Below, piece after piece: positions 34,743 to 44,433 of a stretch of DNA of 64,000 bases (position 1 is the stretch's first letter; every line of letters starts with the position of its first letter). Position numbers and translations under genes: made by a program. Source of the stretch: Ureibacillus galli (GTDB taxonomy: Bacteria; Bacillota; Bacilli; Bacillales_A; Planococcaceae); assembly GCF_014836845.1 (NCBI RefSeq), contig NZ_JACSQA010000002.1, positions 180,843 through 244,842 on the forward strand. Reading direction: 5' to 3'. Below the pieces are notes generated by a model. It worked only from the letters and a program-made list of their open reading frames with translations. It did not search any database and had not been told where the DNA came from.

Positions 34743-35745
34743 GTTCAATCACCTCCACTAGCGCGCCTCGTTGTTCCATATAATGCTTGGCCTCATTAAC
34801 AGCGGCTGTTTCACCTTGTAATTCCATGATAAAAATCCCAAGTGGACGTTCTTGAATATATTCAATCGTGCCATGTAAAAAGTTCCCTTTCACATCAAAA
34901 CGTTGCATCGTATCTGAAATAACACCTTCTCCTGCGACATCACCTTTAAACAAAATTTTTATCACTTGTCCATTTACTTCTTTTAAGATTTCATTTGGAA
35001 TCTCAAAAGATACGACACTATTAATAAATTCCTTCGTTAAAGGCTCCTTTGGTTCTGCGAAGATATCATACACTTCCCCTTCTTCAATAACCCGACCATC
35101 CTGCATAATCGCCATTCGATTACAAATTTCCTTAACAACATCCATTTCGTGGGTAATTAATACAATCGTAATGCCCAATCGTTGATTAATTTCTTTTAAC
35201 AACTTTAATATGGAAAGGGTCGTTTTCGGATCCAGTGCAGAAGTTGCTTCATCGCAAAGTAAAATGGAGGGATTGTTGGCAAGGGCACGAGCAATTCCAA
35301 CTCGTTGCTTCTGACCACCACTAAGTTGCCCAGGATATACATCTCGTTTGTCCGTTAACCCTACCATTTCTAGTAATTCCGTAACTTTTGTCGGGATTTT
35401 ATTTTTAGGAGTCTTTGCTGCACGTAAAGCAAATGCAATGTTCTCTCCAACGGTCTTTTGACTAATTAAATAAAAATGTTGGAAAATCATCCCAATTTTT
35501 AATCGGGCAATCCGCAATTTACTACCGGACAGTTTTGTTAAATCGATACCATCTACAAGTATCTTTCCACTAGTCGGTCTTTCTAAAAGATTGACACAGC
35601 GAAGCAATGAACTTTTCCCTGCACCTGAATAACCAACGATACCAAAAATATCGCCTTTATTAATCGTTAGAGAGACGTTATCTACACCGACTATTTGTTT
35701 CTTTTTAGATTCATATATTTTCGTAATATTTTGAAACTCTAGCAT
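34735..35745 (-). CDS. metN: Methionine ABC transporter ATPase MetN
   Basis: A 336-residue ATPase. Walker A GYSGAGKSS is near residue 39, signature LSGGQKQRV near 140 and Walker B LLCDEATSALDP near 163. A C-terminal NIL domain (about 262-336) binds methionine for trans-inhibition. The ATG at 35745 follows GAGGAG; the longer upstream frame has no site. No S-box riboswitch is visible upstream, unlike many metNIQ operons of Bacillales. Confidence 0.93.
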   Translation of the reverse strand: MLEFQNITKIYESKKKQIVGVDNVSLTINKGDIFGIVGYSGAGKSSLLRCVNLLERPTSGKILVDGIDLTKLSGSKLRIARLKIGMIFQHFYLISQKTVGENIAFALRAAKTPKNKIPTKVTELLEMVGLTDKRDVYPGQLSGGQKQRVGIARALANNPSILLCDEATSALDPKTTLSILKLLKEINQRLGITIVLITHEMDVVKEICNRMAIMQDGRVIEEGEVYDIFAEPKEPLTKEFINSVVSFEIPNEILKEVNGQVIKILFKGDVAGEGVISDTMQRFDVKGNFLHGTIEYIQERPLGIFIMELQGETAAVNEAKHYMEQRGALVEVIEHV

Positions 35746-35803
35746 GCACTTCTCCTCACTGGTTAGCATTTAGTTAATACCAACTAAATTTCTATATTTT
35801 ATC

Positions 35804-35832
35804 AAAATACATTGAAATCTCTGTATTGTCAA
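35804..35832 (-). promoter_or_regulatory. Promoter of metNIQ
   Basis: A consensus TTGACA with a 17-base spacer and TATTTT on the minus strand. The upstream rest of the gap (to 36090) has no gene. It holds a GC-rich patch at 35960-36025 sharing GAGCAAAGCAGA with the trp leader region (8421-8432). Confidence 0.6.
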
Positions 35833-36090
35833 TAAATACAGAGAAATTGTTAGATTCATAAAATAATAAACTATTTTTATAATTTTAACTAAAATAAAAA
35901 AATTTCTACCCATATAGTAAAAAAAGAAGCAAAGTCGTTATTTTATAAGGAATTTGAAGCTCTTTTCGATAAGGCTACGAAGTACCGCAGGAGCAAAGCA
36001 GAATAGGGGCTGGGCCGTCTATTAACTTTTCCTTTTTGGACGCCCCAATTTAAAACCCCTATATAATTTAAGTAAAAACTAATTAGTTGC

Positions 36091-37161
36091 TTATATAAAT
36101 AATCCCTCTGTCCGTTTATCGAATTCTTCTAAATTGATTGCTTGATCTATTATCTCTCGTACTTTTCTCTCTTCCTGAGTATACAAATTGGCATTAACTG
36201 TCGCATCAGAAATAGCTGATTTATATTTTGCAACAATCTTTTGTATATTGTTCTCTTCAACCTCTGTTGGATGACAATGCTGAGCAATGTCAAAGATTTC
36301 ATCCCCTACTCGACTTTCATCCGGGAAATAAACATGTGGTTCAGTGCTGTCAAAAATACAAAAATTTAGCTCTGGTAAAATCACCATATCAACTGAATTT
36401 GAATCAAGGCCACACCATACCATTTGCACATCATATCCTCTTGAAGCAGCTTCGTCGGCAAGTTTTTTCATCATCGATGACTTTCCAGTGCCTGGGTAAC
36501 CTTTTATAAACAGCCTTCTTTCAAGATTTTGCGTTATGCTTTGAACCGTATCTCGTGCCCCTTCAGGTGTTAATGTTCCAAGGAGACGGTGAGTTGTTTT
36601 TGCCATTTTAGCTTGTTTTGCGTCCCCAAAAAGAACGTTTTTTAGTTCATCAAATTGTTTATCTAGCCCTTGCCAGTTCATATATCTTCTCGTTTCTACT
36701 TCCCAATCATCATGAATTTTAATCGCATTAGCTAAAGCAGAAAAGCATTTTTGATAATAATTTGTTTTTGTTTCATATAATTGCTCAAGTTGCTCACCAT
36801 GTAAAATAAGCTTCTGCTCATCTAGACAATCATATAATGAAATGACTTTATCTCTTTTTCCTAATACTATAGGTTCAACAGATGGGTTGGTAGCTTGGAG
36901 GTAAAGAATGTTGTATGGTTTTTTTACAAATATTGCCTCGAGGGTATTTTCAAAAAGCGGATCAAGGAAGTATTCAACGTCTACTCCTTTGTTACTGTAA
37001 TGATTTGCAAGTTTCCCAAGCAAATCAGATATTTTAAAACTATGTGCTCCTTTTAGAAGATACACTGTGTTTGCTTCTGTGCTCATTAATTCTTTATATA
37101 AATGTTTCATGCCTTGCCCAGTCATTGCTTGCCCGAAAAAGTATGTTATTGTCCCAGTCAA
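36091..37161 (-). CDS. PRK06851-like P-loop NTPase
   Basis: A 356-residue protein with two related halves. The second has a proper Walker A, KGYPGTGKSSMMKKL near residue 219. The first has the same surroundings but a degenerate loop (LLKGAHSFKISDLLGKL, no GKS), so it is probably a dead copy. It resembles the PRK06851 family of Firmicute NTPases, of unknown function. A TTG start follows GGAAGGATG. It lies next to kbl but is separately terminated. Confidence 0.65.
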   Translation of the reverse strand: MTGTITYFFGQAMTGQGMKHLYKELMSTEANTVYLLKGAHSFKISDLLGKLANHYSNKGVDVEYFLDPLFENTLEAIFVKKPYNILYLQATNPSVEPIVLGKRDKVISLYDCLDEQKLILHGEQLEQLYETKTNYYQKCFSALANAIKIHDDWEVETRRYMNWQGLDKQFDELKNVLFGDAKQAKMAKTTHRLLGTLTPEGARDTVQSITQNLERRLFIKGYPGTGKSSMMKKLADEAASRGYDVQMVWCGLDSNSVDMVILPELNFCIFDSTEPHVYFPDESRVGDEIFDIAQHCHPTEVEENNIQKIVAKYKSAISDATVNANLYTQEERKVREIIDQAINLEEFDKRTEGLFI

Positions 37162-37211
37162 AACTTCATCCTTCCATCGATTTGTTAACCTTATTTTTAT
37201 GTCGCCAGCCT

Positions 37212-37246
37212 AAAAAAGGTACCTAGTTTTAGTTCACTAGGTACCT
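37212..37246 (-). terminator. kbl terminator
   Basis: A 10-bp stem (GGTACCTAGT with its complement) is followed by six Ts on the minus strand. Confidence 0.9.
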
Positions 37247-37252
37247 CAATCT

Positions 37253-38440
37253 TTAAATTACGCCTAATTCACGGCCTACTTTTTCATAGATCGCAAGTGC
37301 GTTGTCAAGCATTTCTTTTGTGTGAGCAGCTGTTGGCATATTACGTACCCTACCAGTTCCTTTCGGTACAGTTGGGAATACGATTGCTTTTGCATAAACC
37401 CCTTCTTCTACAAGACGCTTTGAAAATTGTTGCGTTAATTTTTCATCTCCAATAATACATGGAGTGATCGGTGTTTCTGACGCACCGATGTTAAATCCTA
37501 GCTTTTTCAAGCCTGCTTTTAGGTAGTCGCCATTTTCCCAAAGTTTGTCGTGCAATTCGGTTGAATCCATAATCATTTGCAATGCACGCGTAATTGCTGC
37601 TACATCGCCAGGTGTTACAGCTGTTGAAAATAGGAATGGACGGGAACGAACTTTTAACCAATCAATTAAGTTTTTCTTCCCTGCCACATAACCACCTACT
37701 ACCCCAATCGCTTTCGAAAGAGTACCGATTTGGAAGTCGATTTCTTTTTCCAGTCCAAAATGTTTTACAGTTCCTTTTCCTTTACCTGTTACACCTGAAC
37801 CATGAGCATCATCTACATAAGTAATTAAGTCGAACTCTTTTGCAATTTCAACGATTTCTGGAAGTTTAGCAATGTCGCCATCCATCGAAAATACACCATC
37901 TGTAATGACCATAATTTTATTATACAAACCGGATTCTTTCGCTTCTTTTGCCTTTGCACGAAGGTCATCCATGTCCGAATGATTATAAGCAATAATTTTT
38001 GCCTTTGAAAGCCTACAACCATCAATAATGGATGCATGGTTTAATTGATCAGAAAGAATCGCATCGTTTTTATCCATTACCGCTGAAATAGCGGCCATAT
38101 TACAGTTAAATCCGGATTGGTACGATATGGCACTTTCTGTTCCTTTAAATTCAGCAAGCTTTTCTTCTAAAAGTACATGAAGGTCCATCGTACCATTGAT
38201 TGTACGAACAGCTCCTGCTCCTACACCATATTTATCAATAGCTTTCTTTGCTACTTGTTTTAATTCTTCATTTGTTGCTAAGCCTAAATAGTTGTTTGAA
38301 GATAAGTTAATTAATTGTTTCCCATTTACTTGAATCATTGGGCCATTAGCGCCTTCAACGGCATCAATTTCGTTATATAGCCCTTGGTCTCGTAAAGCTT
38401 CTAAATTTTCATTCAGAAATGCATCTAAAATTTTAGACAT
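37253..38440 (-). CDS. kbl: Glycine C-acetyltransferase (2-amino-3-ketobutyrate CoA ligase)
   Basis: A 395-residue alpha-oxoamine synthase (PLP). [14 protein letters not shown] near residue 203 and the PLP lysine in [14 protein letters not shown] near 238 are typical. It cleaves 2-amino-3-ketobutyrate with CoA to glycine and acetyl-CoA, completing threonine breakdown with the dehydrogenase at 14.2 kb. The start is ATG at 38440, as AAGGGG lies 9 bases before it; an ATG at 38449 is within the ribosome site. Usually adjacent to tdh, here it is 22 kb away. Confidence 0.92.
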   Translation of the reverse strand: MSKILDAFLNENLEALRDQGLYNEIDAVEGANGPMIQVNGKQLINLSSNNYLGLATNEELKQVAKKAIDKYGVGAGAVRTINGTMDLHVLLEEKLAEFKGTESAISYQSGFNCNMAAISAVMDKNDAILSDQLNHASIIDGCRLSKAKIIAYNHSDMDDLRAKAKEAKESGLYNKIMVITDGVFSMDGDIAKLPEIVEIAKEFDLITYVDDAHGSGVTGKGKGTVKHFGLEKEIDFQIGTLSKAIGVVGGYVAGKKNLIDWLKVRSRPFLFSTAVTPGDVAAITRALQMIMDSTELHDKLWENGDYLKAGLKKLGFNIGASETPITPCIIGDEKLTQQFSKRLVEEGVYAKAIVFPTVPKGTGRVRNMPTAAHTKEMLDNALAIYEKVGRELGVI

Positions 38441-38570
38441 GAATTTCATCCCCTTTTACTTCAGTTAGTTAGATTTTAGCATATTCAAAGGATTTTTCTA
38501 CATGAGGGATTGATTTTAGTCACCCTCCCTTTAGTGTAACTGTATCTGTTCAAAGATTCCATTCAATATC

Positions 38571-38608
38571 AAAAAAACTCGCAAAAGCTACGATTCTTTT
38601 GCGAGTTT
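38571..38608 (-). terminator. Terminator formed by the end of the YczE-like gene
   Basis: The last codons (CTC GCA AAA) form the rising arm of the stem with CTTTTGCGAG. The stop codon sits in the loop, followed by Ts. Confidence 0.8.
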
Positions 38609-39256
38609 ATCTGTTTTCCGACTAGGGAAAACGTTGTCAGTAAGTGATTCATTTAATTTAGTATGGAGCATGTTTCTGAAAAAAGGGAGCGCCGACTGCA
38701 CAATATACCCTGTAAAAAAAGCAATAATAATTGTACCTAATCCGATAGGGCCACCTAACAACCAGCCGATACAAGCAATTAATGCTTCCATCAATAATCG
38801 AGCATTTCCGATAGATAAAGAAAACTTTTCAGAAATAATGATCATCAATGTATCCCTTGGTCCAGCCCCAAGATTAGGAGAAATATAGAGTGCACAACCT
38901 ATCCCTAAAACGATGACACCTAACAAGAAATATATATAATCAACTATTAATCCAGTTGAATTTGGTAAAATCCAATTAAAAAAGTCAATAAAAGTTCCAC
39001 ATAGTAACATATTGATAATAGTTGCTAGTTTAGGCCACTCTTTTAAATAAAGGGAAGTTAATCCAACAATTACAATTCCCGTTAAAATAGACCACGATCC
39101 AACAGTTAACCCGAAATGATGAAATAATGCTACATGTAATACATCCCATGAGCTTACCCCAACTGCTTTTCCTTTAATAATCATTGAGACACCAAGGGAC
39201 ATCACCATGAGCCCAATGAAGAAGAACAGCCATTTCCACTTTAATTCTCTTCCCAA
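38588..39256 (-). CDS. YczE/YyaS/YitT-family membrane protein
   Basis: A 222-residue protein with five hydrophobic segments and the family signature GVSSWDVLHVAL near residue 33 and LGAGPRDTLMI near 133. The family is widespread in Firmicutes and of unclear function (B. subtilis YczE affects surfactin/bacillaene production). A TTG start lies 7 bases after AAGAAGG. It is monocistronic. Confidence 0.85.
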   Translation of the reverse strand: MGRELKWKWLFFFIGLMVMSLGVSMIIKGKAVGVSSWDVLHVALFHHFGLTVGSWSILTGIVIVGLTSLYLKEWPKLATIINMLLCGTFIDFFNWILPNSTGLIVDYIYFLLGVIVLGIGCALYISPNLGAGPRDTLMIIISEKFSLSIGNARLLMEALIACIGWLLGGPIGLGTIIIAFFTGYIVQSALPFFRNMLHTKLNESLTDNVFPSRKTDKLAKES

Positions 39257-39285
39257 TTTTAAGCCTTCTTTCTATTAATAAACAA

Positions 39286-39774
39286 CTATGATACTGTCAA
39301 TTTCGCAACGCGTGCATTTGTTACGCTGATTAAATGTTGAGGATGTAATTTAATCTGCATACCAATTTTCCCCGCGCTGACTACGATATACTCAAGATGA
39401 TTGACAGACTCATCTATAAACGTTGGAAATAACTTTTTCATGCCAATAGGTGAACATCCACCGCGAACATAACCAGTTGTTGTTAACAAATCCTTCACAA
39501 GAAGCATTTCCAATTTCTTTACACCAGCAACTTTCGCGCATCCTTTTAAATTAAGTTCTTCCGATACAGGAATGACAAATACAAAAAACTTCCCACTTCC
39601 CGCTGTCGTAACTAATGTTTTAAACACATGGGAAACTGGAAGTCCAACTTTTTTTGCTACGCTCACGCCATCGACATGAAGATCTTCCACATCATATTCA
39701 ATTAAGTTATAGGAGATTTTTTGTTGATCCAACAAACGAACTGCATTAGTTTTTACTAGTTTTCCTTTCGCCAT
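39286..39774 (-). CDS. ybaK: Cys-tRNA(Pro)/Cys-tRNA(Cys) deacylase YbaK
   Basis: A 162-residue YbaK/EbsC-type trans-editing enzyme that hydrolyses Cys mischarged on tRNA-Pro. The conserved lysine is in HVFKTLV near residue 52, and the GGCSPIGMKK loop is near 105. The whole domain is present and the length is normal. The AGGAG site lies before the ATG. Confidence 0.92.
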   Translation of the reverse strand: MAKGKLVKTNAVRLLDQQKISYNLIEYDVEDLHVDGVSVAKKVGLPVSHVFKTLVTTAGSGKFFVFVIPVSEELNLKGCAKVAGVKKLEMLLVKDLLTTTGYVRGGCSPIGMKKLFPTFIDESVNHLEYIVVSAGKIGMQIKLHPQHLISVTNARVAKLTVS

Positions 39775-40140
39775 TTACATCACCGCTCCTATACATAGTT
39801 AAAAACCTACACCTACTATATCAAATTTGTCAATACTCGTTTATAACTTTTGTAAAGAAAATAAAAAATGCCCATAAAACCTACGGACATAAAAAAATCA
39901 TTAGTTTACTTTTAGAAAGGGTATGGTCCTTCTTGTTGGTGAGTGGTAAATATACAGTTTCCCCCTTGCAAATCAACTAACGGGGACATACAGTTGAAGA
40001 AATTAAAGGTTTATTGGAATTCGATTCAGATTCACATCACGGCTTCGCTTACCGTCGGATTCAAAGCTACATTTCGTTAATTTTTATTTAGGGTTAGATT
40101 AGAATATCTACCCTCTTTTATTGCAATCACCCCTTCATAA
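39775..40140. other. Intergenic gap without an intact gene
   Basis: No gene with a ribosome site is seen. A short plus-strand frame near 39985-40090 reads GHTVEEIKGLLEFDSDSHHG followed by FAYRRIQSY. It looks protein-like but has a stop directly upstream and no start, so it may be a gene remnant. Confidence 0.4.
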
Positions 40141-40179
40141 AAAAAGCTTCCATACCTTTAACTTTGGTTATGGAAGCTA
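40141..40179 (-). terminator. Terminator of the Na/Pi transporter gene
   Basis: AGCTTCCATA pairs with TATGGAAGCT around a 13-nt loop, with Ts following on the minus strand. Confidence 0.88.
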
Positions 40180-40190
40180 TTTTAGTGGAA

Positions 40191-41825
40191 CTATATAATA
40201 TGATGATTGTCTTCAATAATTGTTTCAGCAATGTTCACAGCGTGATCACCGACACGCTCTAAATTACTCACAATATCGGCGTAAATAATGCCTGCTGAAG
40301 CGGAACATTCGCCTCGATTTAAACGATGGATATGACGTTTACGTAAAACTCGTTCTAATTCATCAATACGATCTTCTTTACTTATTACTTCTCTTGCAAA
40401 ATCTTTACTTTGCTTATCTAAAGCTAATACCGATAAACTTACCGAATCTAATACTAACTCAAACATTTCTCTTAATTCCTGATTCGCTTCATCACTAAAT
40501 TTCACTCGATTCATTTCTCTTGCTTGAATAAGTTCCACAATGTTTTCAAAATGGTCCCCTACTCGCTCGATATCTCGAATGTTCTCAAGTAATGAATGGT
40601 GTACTTTAGAATCATGCTCGGAAAGGGGTTCCTTTGATAGCTCTACAAGATAATCAGTAGTAATGCGATCTAAATTATTAATTGCTTCTTCCAGTTGCAC
40701 CGTCATTCCGACATGCTTCGTATCACTTGTAAACAAGAAATCCATTGATTCTTGAAGACCTTTTACAGCAAATTCACCCATTCGTACAACCTCTTCCTTT
40801 GCTTGTCCTAAAGCAATGGATGGAGATTGTTCAATTAATGATTTATCTAAATGTTTAGGTGCATACTCAACTGTCTTGTCCTCACCAGGAACAAGTTTTG
40901 TCACAATATAAGCAAGAGCACCTACAAACGGAAGTTGAATAATTGTATTGATTACGTTAAAAGTACCATGGGCAAAGGCAATTTGCATTTTATCTTCAAG
41001 GTTGAGAACTCCTGAAATCCATTCAACATAATTTATAAATAGCGGTAAAATTAATAGGAATATCACTGTACCAATTAAATTAAAAAGGACATGGGAAGCT
41101 GCAGCACGACGAGCAACGACTGAGGCGCCTAAAGCAGCTAATACCGCGGTAATCGTTGTCCCTATGTTATCCCCAAACAACACTGGAAGTGCGCCTTGCA
41201 ACGGTATTAAACCTTCCGCATATAAACCTTGTAAAATACCAACTGTTGCAGATGATGATTGGACAACTACTGTGAACAAAGTCCCAGCGAGAACACCTAA
41301 AATTGGATGATCACTAAAACTTACTGTTAAATCAATAAAGGCATCCCAATTACGCAATGGTTTCATACCATCGCCCATCATTTCTAAACCAATGAAAAGT
41401 CCTGCAAACCCAAATAAAATTTGTCCGATATTTTGAATCATGTTCTTTTTAAAGAAGAATAATAGTACAGCACCAAGTGCCATGATTGGGTAAGAATACG
41501 CCCCTACATCAAAACCAATTATAAAGGCTGTTACAGTCGTACCAATGTTAGCCCCCATTATAACCCCAATGGCTTGGCGTAGCGTCATAAATCCAGCACT
41601 AACTAGCCCAACGGTAATAACCGTTGTTCCTGAACTTGATTGAATTAATACTGTTACAACTATTCCGACTAAAACACCCATTAATGGATTTGTCGTAAAT
41701 CTATCTAATATTTCACGAAGACGATCCCCCGCTGCCTTTTGGAGACCGTCCCCCATATACTTTATTGCAAATAAGAATAAACCTAACCCACCTAAAAATT
41801 GGAAAATCATCGTCTGCCAATCCAT
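40191..41825 (-). CDS. Na/Pi cotransporter family protein with PhoU-like domain
   Basis: A 544-residue protein with two inverted Na/Pi-cotransport repeats marked by QSSSGTTVITVGLVSAG near residue 68 and QSSSATVGILQGLYAEG near 197. About nine membrane segments are followed by a cytoplasmic PhoU-like helical domain (about 350-540). The family takes up phosphate with sodium. The ATG at 41825 has AGGGTGG 9 bases before it; the upstream frame extension lacks a site. It is monocistronic. Confidence 0.9.
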   Translation of the reverse strand: MDWQTMIFQFLGGLGLFLFAIKYMGDGLQKAAGDRLREILDRFTTNPLMGVLVGIVVTVLIQSSSGTTVITVGLVSAGFMTLRQAIGVIMGANIGTTVTAFIIGFDVGAYSYPIMALGAVLLFFFKKNMIQNIGQILFGFAGLFIGLEMMGDGMKPLRNWDAFIDLTVSFSDHPILGVLAGTLFTVVVQSSSATVGILQGLYAEGLIPLQGALPVLFGDNIGTTITAVLAALGASVVARRAAASHVLFNLIGTVIFLLILPLFINYVEWISGVLNLEDKMQIAFAHGTFNVINTIIQLPFVGALAYIVTKLVPGEDKTVEYAPKHLDKSLIEQSPSIALGQAKEEVVRMGEFAVKGLQESMDFLFTSDTKHVGMTVQLEEAINNLDRITTDYLVELSKEPLSEHDSKVHHSLLENIRDIERVGDHFENIVELIQAREMNRVKFSDEANQELREMFELVLDSVSLSVLALDKQSKDFAREVISKEDRIDELERVLRKRHIHRLNRGECSASAGIIYADIVSNLERVGDHAVNIAETIIEDNHHII

Positions 41826-42060
41826 CTTTTTGTTCCACCCTTTCAATCTTGTCGACACTATTATTCATTATTCTCACATGAGATGTAAACGTTATTACAA
41901 AACTGCAATATAAAATTTACATTAGCTTTACAATTCATTCGTTTTTTTGACACCTACACAATATTTAACTTTTATAATTAATAGTTTATTGAAATTTTCG
42001 AACAATTAATTTAACAATAGGTTGATGAACTTCCACATTTTCTTCCGTCCGCTTTATCAA

Positions 42061-42089
42061 CTGAAAGTATATTAAACCTATGCTATATT
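42061..42089 (+). promoter_or_regulatory. Promoter of the host topB
   Basis: CTGAAA, 17 bases, and TATATT preceded by an extended TATGC. The same TATG-N-TATATT and downstream GAAAGGATG arrangement precedes the element copy of topB. Confidence 0.6.
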
Positions 42090-42121
42090 TATACTTATGG
42101 AATGTAGAAAGGATGTTTGTC

Positions 42122-43255
42122 ATGGCAAAAAGCTTAGTGCTAGCTGAAAAACCATCTGTAGCGCGCGACATAGCTCGAGTTTTAAAATGTAATAAAAAAG
42201 GAAACGGTTATTTAGAAGGGGAAAAATATATTGTAACTTGGGCATTAGGTCATTTAGTCACTCTTGCTGACCCTGAAAGTTATGACGTGAAATATAAAAC
42301 GTGGAATTTAGAAGATTTACCAATGTTACCAGAACGGTTAAAACTAACAGTTATTAAGCAATCTGGTAAACAATTTAACGCCGTCAAATCCCAATTGTTA
42401 CGTGGTGACGTAACGGAAATTATTATTGCCACCGATGCAGGTCGTGAAGGTGAACTTGTTGCCCGATGGATTATTGACAAAGCAAAAGTTCGAAAACCTA
42501 TTAAACGTTTATGGATTTCATCAGTAACAGATAAAGCAATTCAAGAAGGTTTTAGAAACTTAAAACCTGGGAAAGCCTACGAAAACTTATATGCTTCTGC
42601 CGTCGCTCGTTCCGAAGCAGATTGGTATATCGGGTTAAATGCAACAAGAGCTTTAACTACTCGTTTTAACGCCCAATTAAATTGTGGTCGAGTTCAAACA
42701 CCGACCGTTGCGATTATTGCGAAAAGAGAAGAGGAAATTAAAAACTTCAAACCACAAACTTATTATGGAATTGAAGCACAGACAACAGAAAACTTAAAAT
42801 TAACATGGCAAGATGCCCAAGGAAATACCCGAAGTTTTAATAAAGAAAAAATGGATGCTATTGTTAAGAAACTAGGTAAACAAAATGCTATCGTTACGAG
42901 CATTGATCGAAAAGCAAAAAAGACATTTGCACCTGGCCTTTATGACTTAACAGAACTTCAACGGGATGCCAATAAAATATTTGGTTATTCCGCAAAAGAA
43001 ACATTAAATATTATGCAAAAATTGTATGAGCAGCATAAAGTTTTAACATATCCTCGTACAGACTCTCGTTATCTTTCCAGCGATATTGTAGCAACATTGC
43101 CCGAGAGACTGAAAGCTTGTGGTATTGGTGAATATCGTCAACTGACAAATAAAGTATTATCCAAACCAATTAAAGCGAACAAATCCTTTGTTGATGATAG
43201 TAAAGTAAGCGATTTATCTAGAGTAGAATATAACAATGTAATTAAAGTATCTTAA
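42122..43255 (+). pseudogene. topB: Host topB, 5' fragment split by the Tn554-like element
   Basis: The first 364 codons of DNA topoisomerase III: the TOPRIM region (LAEKPSVARDIARVL, IATDAGREGELVARW) and the catalytic tyrosine Y310 in YPRTDSRY. At 43213, after codons for DDSKVSD, the frame enters the inserted element and ends after LSRVEYNNVIKVS. The missing half resumes at 55178 in the same phase (1092 bases = 364 codons). Promoter and ribosome site (AAAGGATG) are intact. A 377-residue truncated protein with the active site but no second half could thus still be made. Confidence 0.95.
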
Positions 43256-43347
43256 GAATATAGATACTTATTTTTTTTACTTAAAATAATAAATATCTAT
43301 ATTAAAGTTTTATGATAGTTAAAGTATTTAAAGTTAAGGAGAATATA

Positions 43348-44433
43348 ATGGCTAAAGTAGTCAAATTTAAGAACAGTATTGATGAAATTATTTTTCTAGT
43401 AACTTCAAATGAAGGAAAGCCCTACTTTTACGTAAATAAATATATTAAGTTTCTACAGACTATTAAAAAATCTACTAATACTATAAAATCTTATGCTTAT
43501 AGACTGAAGTTATATTGGGATTATGTTGAATCTTATCAAATGGACTTTAAAAAAATTACTATGGATGATTTTGTAAAGTATGTGGGCTGGTTACAAGGAA
43601 ACGGAAATATTCATAGTAAAAATAGATCTACTAATACTATAAATTATAATGTCACAGCAGTATTTGGTTTCTATAATTATCTAGCAAGATTTCATAGTGA
43701 AGTTTTGGAAACTGAACTAGATTTTTATACAGAGTCTATAAAAAAATATTCATATAGATCCTTTTTAGAACATACGAAGTCCAGTGTTAAATCTAAGTTA
43801 AAAGTGTTGAAATTACGGGAAGTAAAAAAAACATACAAAAAATTGAGCGCTGAACAGTTAAAAAAGATTTTTAACTACAAAATGAATCTTCGAAATCGTC
43901 TACTATTACAAATACTATATGAGACAGGTATGAGAATTTCAGAAGCTTTAAATATAAAACTGGAGGATATCGATATATCTGATAAGAAAATATTGATAAC
44001 AAAATCAAAAACACCATATGGAGAAAATAGATGGGTGTATCTTTCTGCAGATACAATAAATTTACTACAAGATTATATCTATGAAATACATGAGAAAAAT
44101 AACTTTGATAGTGACTATTTATTTTTAAAGTTAACTGGGAATCAAAGAGGGCAGCCTTGTGATTATAGTACTGTGGAAGCTTTTTTTAAATCTGTATCTA
44201 AAATGGTAGGTTTTAAAGTTACTCCACATATGTTCAGGCACACATTAGCAACTGAACTACATGAAAGTAATGTAGAAATATCCATAATTAAAGCAATATT
44301 AGGACATAAAGATGTCCAAACAACAATAAATATGTATATCCATCCCTCTGAGAAATCAATTAGAACAGAATTTGATAAAGTTGTTCAAAATAGAGAGAAA
44401 GGAAAAGAAAATGTTAAATCAAAATCTAAATGA
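43348..44433 (+). CDS. tnpA: Tn554-type transposase A (tyrosine recombinase)
   Basis: 361 residues, the same length as Tn554 TnpA. The catalytic residues of tyrosine recombinases are visible: R in YETGMRISEALNI near 207, HxxR in TPHMFRHTLATEL near 301, H in LGHKDV and Y in TINMYIHPSE near 336. AAGGAG lies 7 bases before the ATG. It overlaps tnpB by 23 bases. Confidence 0.88.
   Translation: MAKVVKFKNSIDEIIFLVTSNEGKPYFYVNKYIKFLQTIKKSTNTIKSYAYRLKLYWDYVESYQMDFKKITMDDFVKYVGWLQGNGNIHSKNRSTNTINYNVTAVFGFYNYLARFHSEVLETELDFYTESIKKYSYRSFLEHTKSSVKSKLKVLKLREVKKTYKKLSAEQLKKIFNYKMNLRNRLLLQILYETGMRISEALNIKLEDIDISDKKILITKSKTPYGENRWVYLSADTINLLQDYIYEIHEKNNFDSDYLFLKLTGNQRGQPCDYSTVEAFFKSVSKMVGFKVTPHMFRHTLATELHESNVEISIIKAILGHKDVQTTINMYIHPSEKSIRTEFDKVVQNREKGKENVKSKSK

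Noticed and set aside
35770-36060. SAM (S-box) riboswitch before metNIQ
   Set aside because: No conserved S-box core or terminator pairing could be found on the minus strand; only a plain promoter and a GC-rich patch.
39985-40090. Short protein-like frame after ybaK
   Set aside because: About 36 codons with a stop directly upstream and no start or ribosome site; too short to name.
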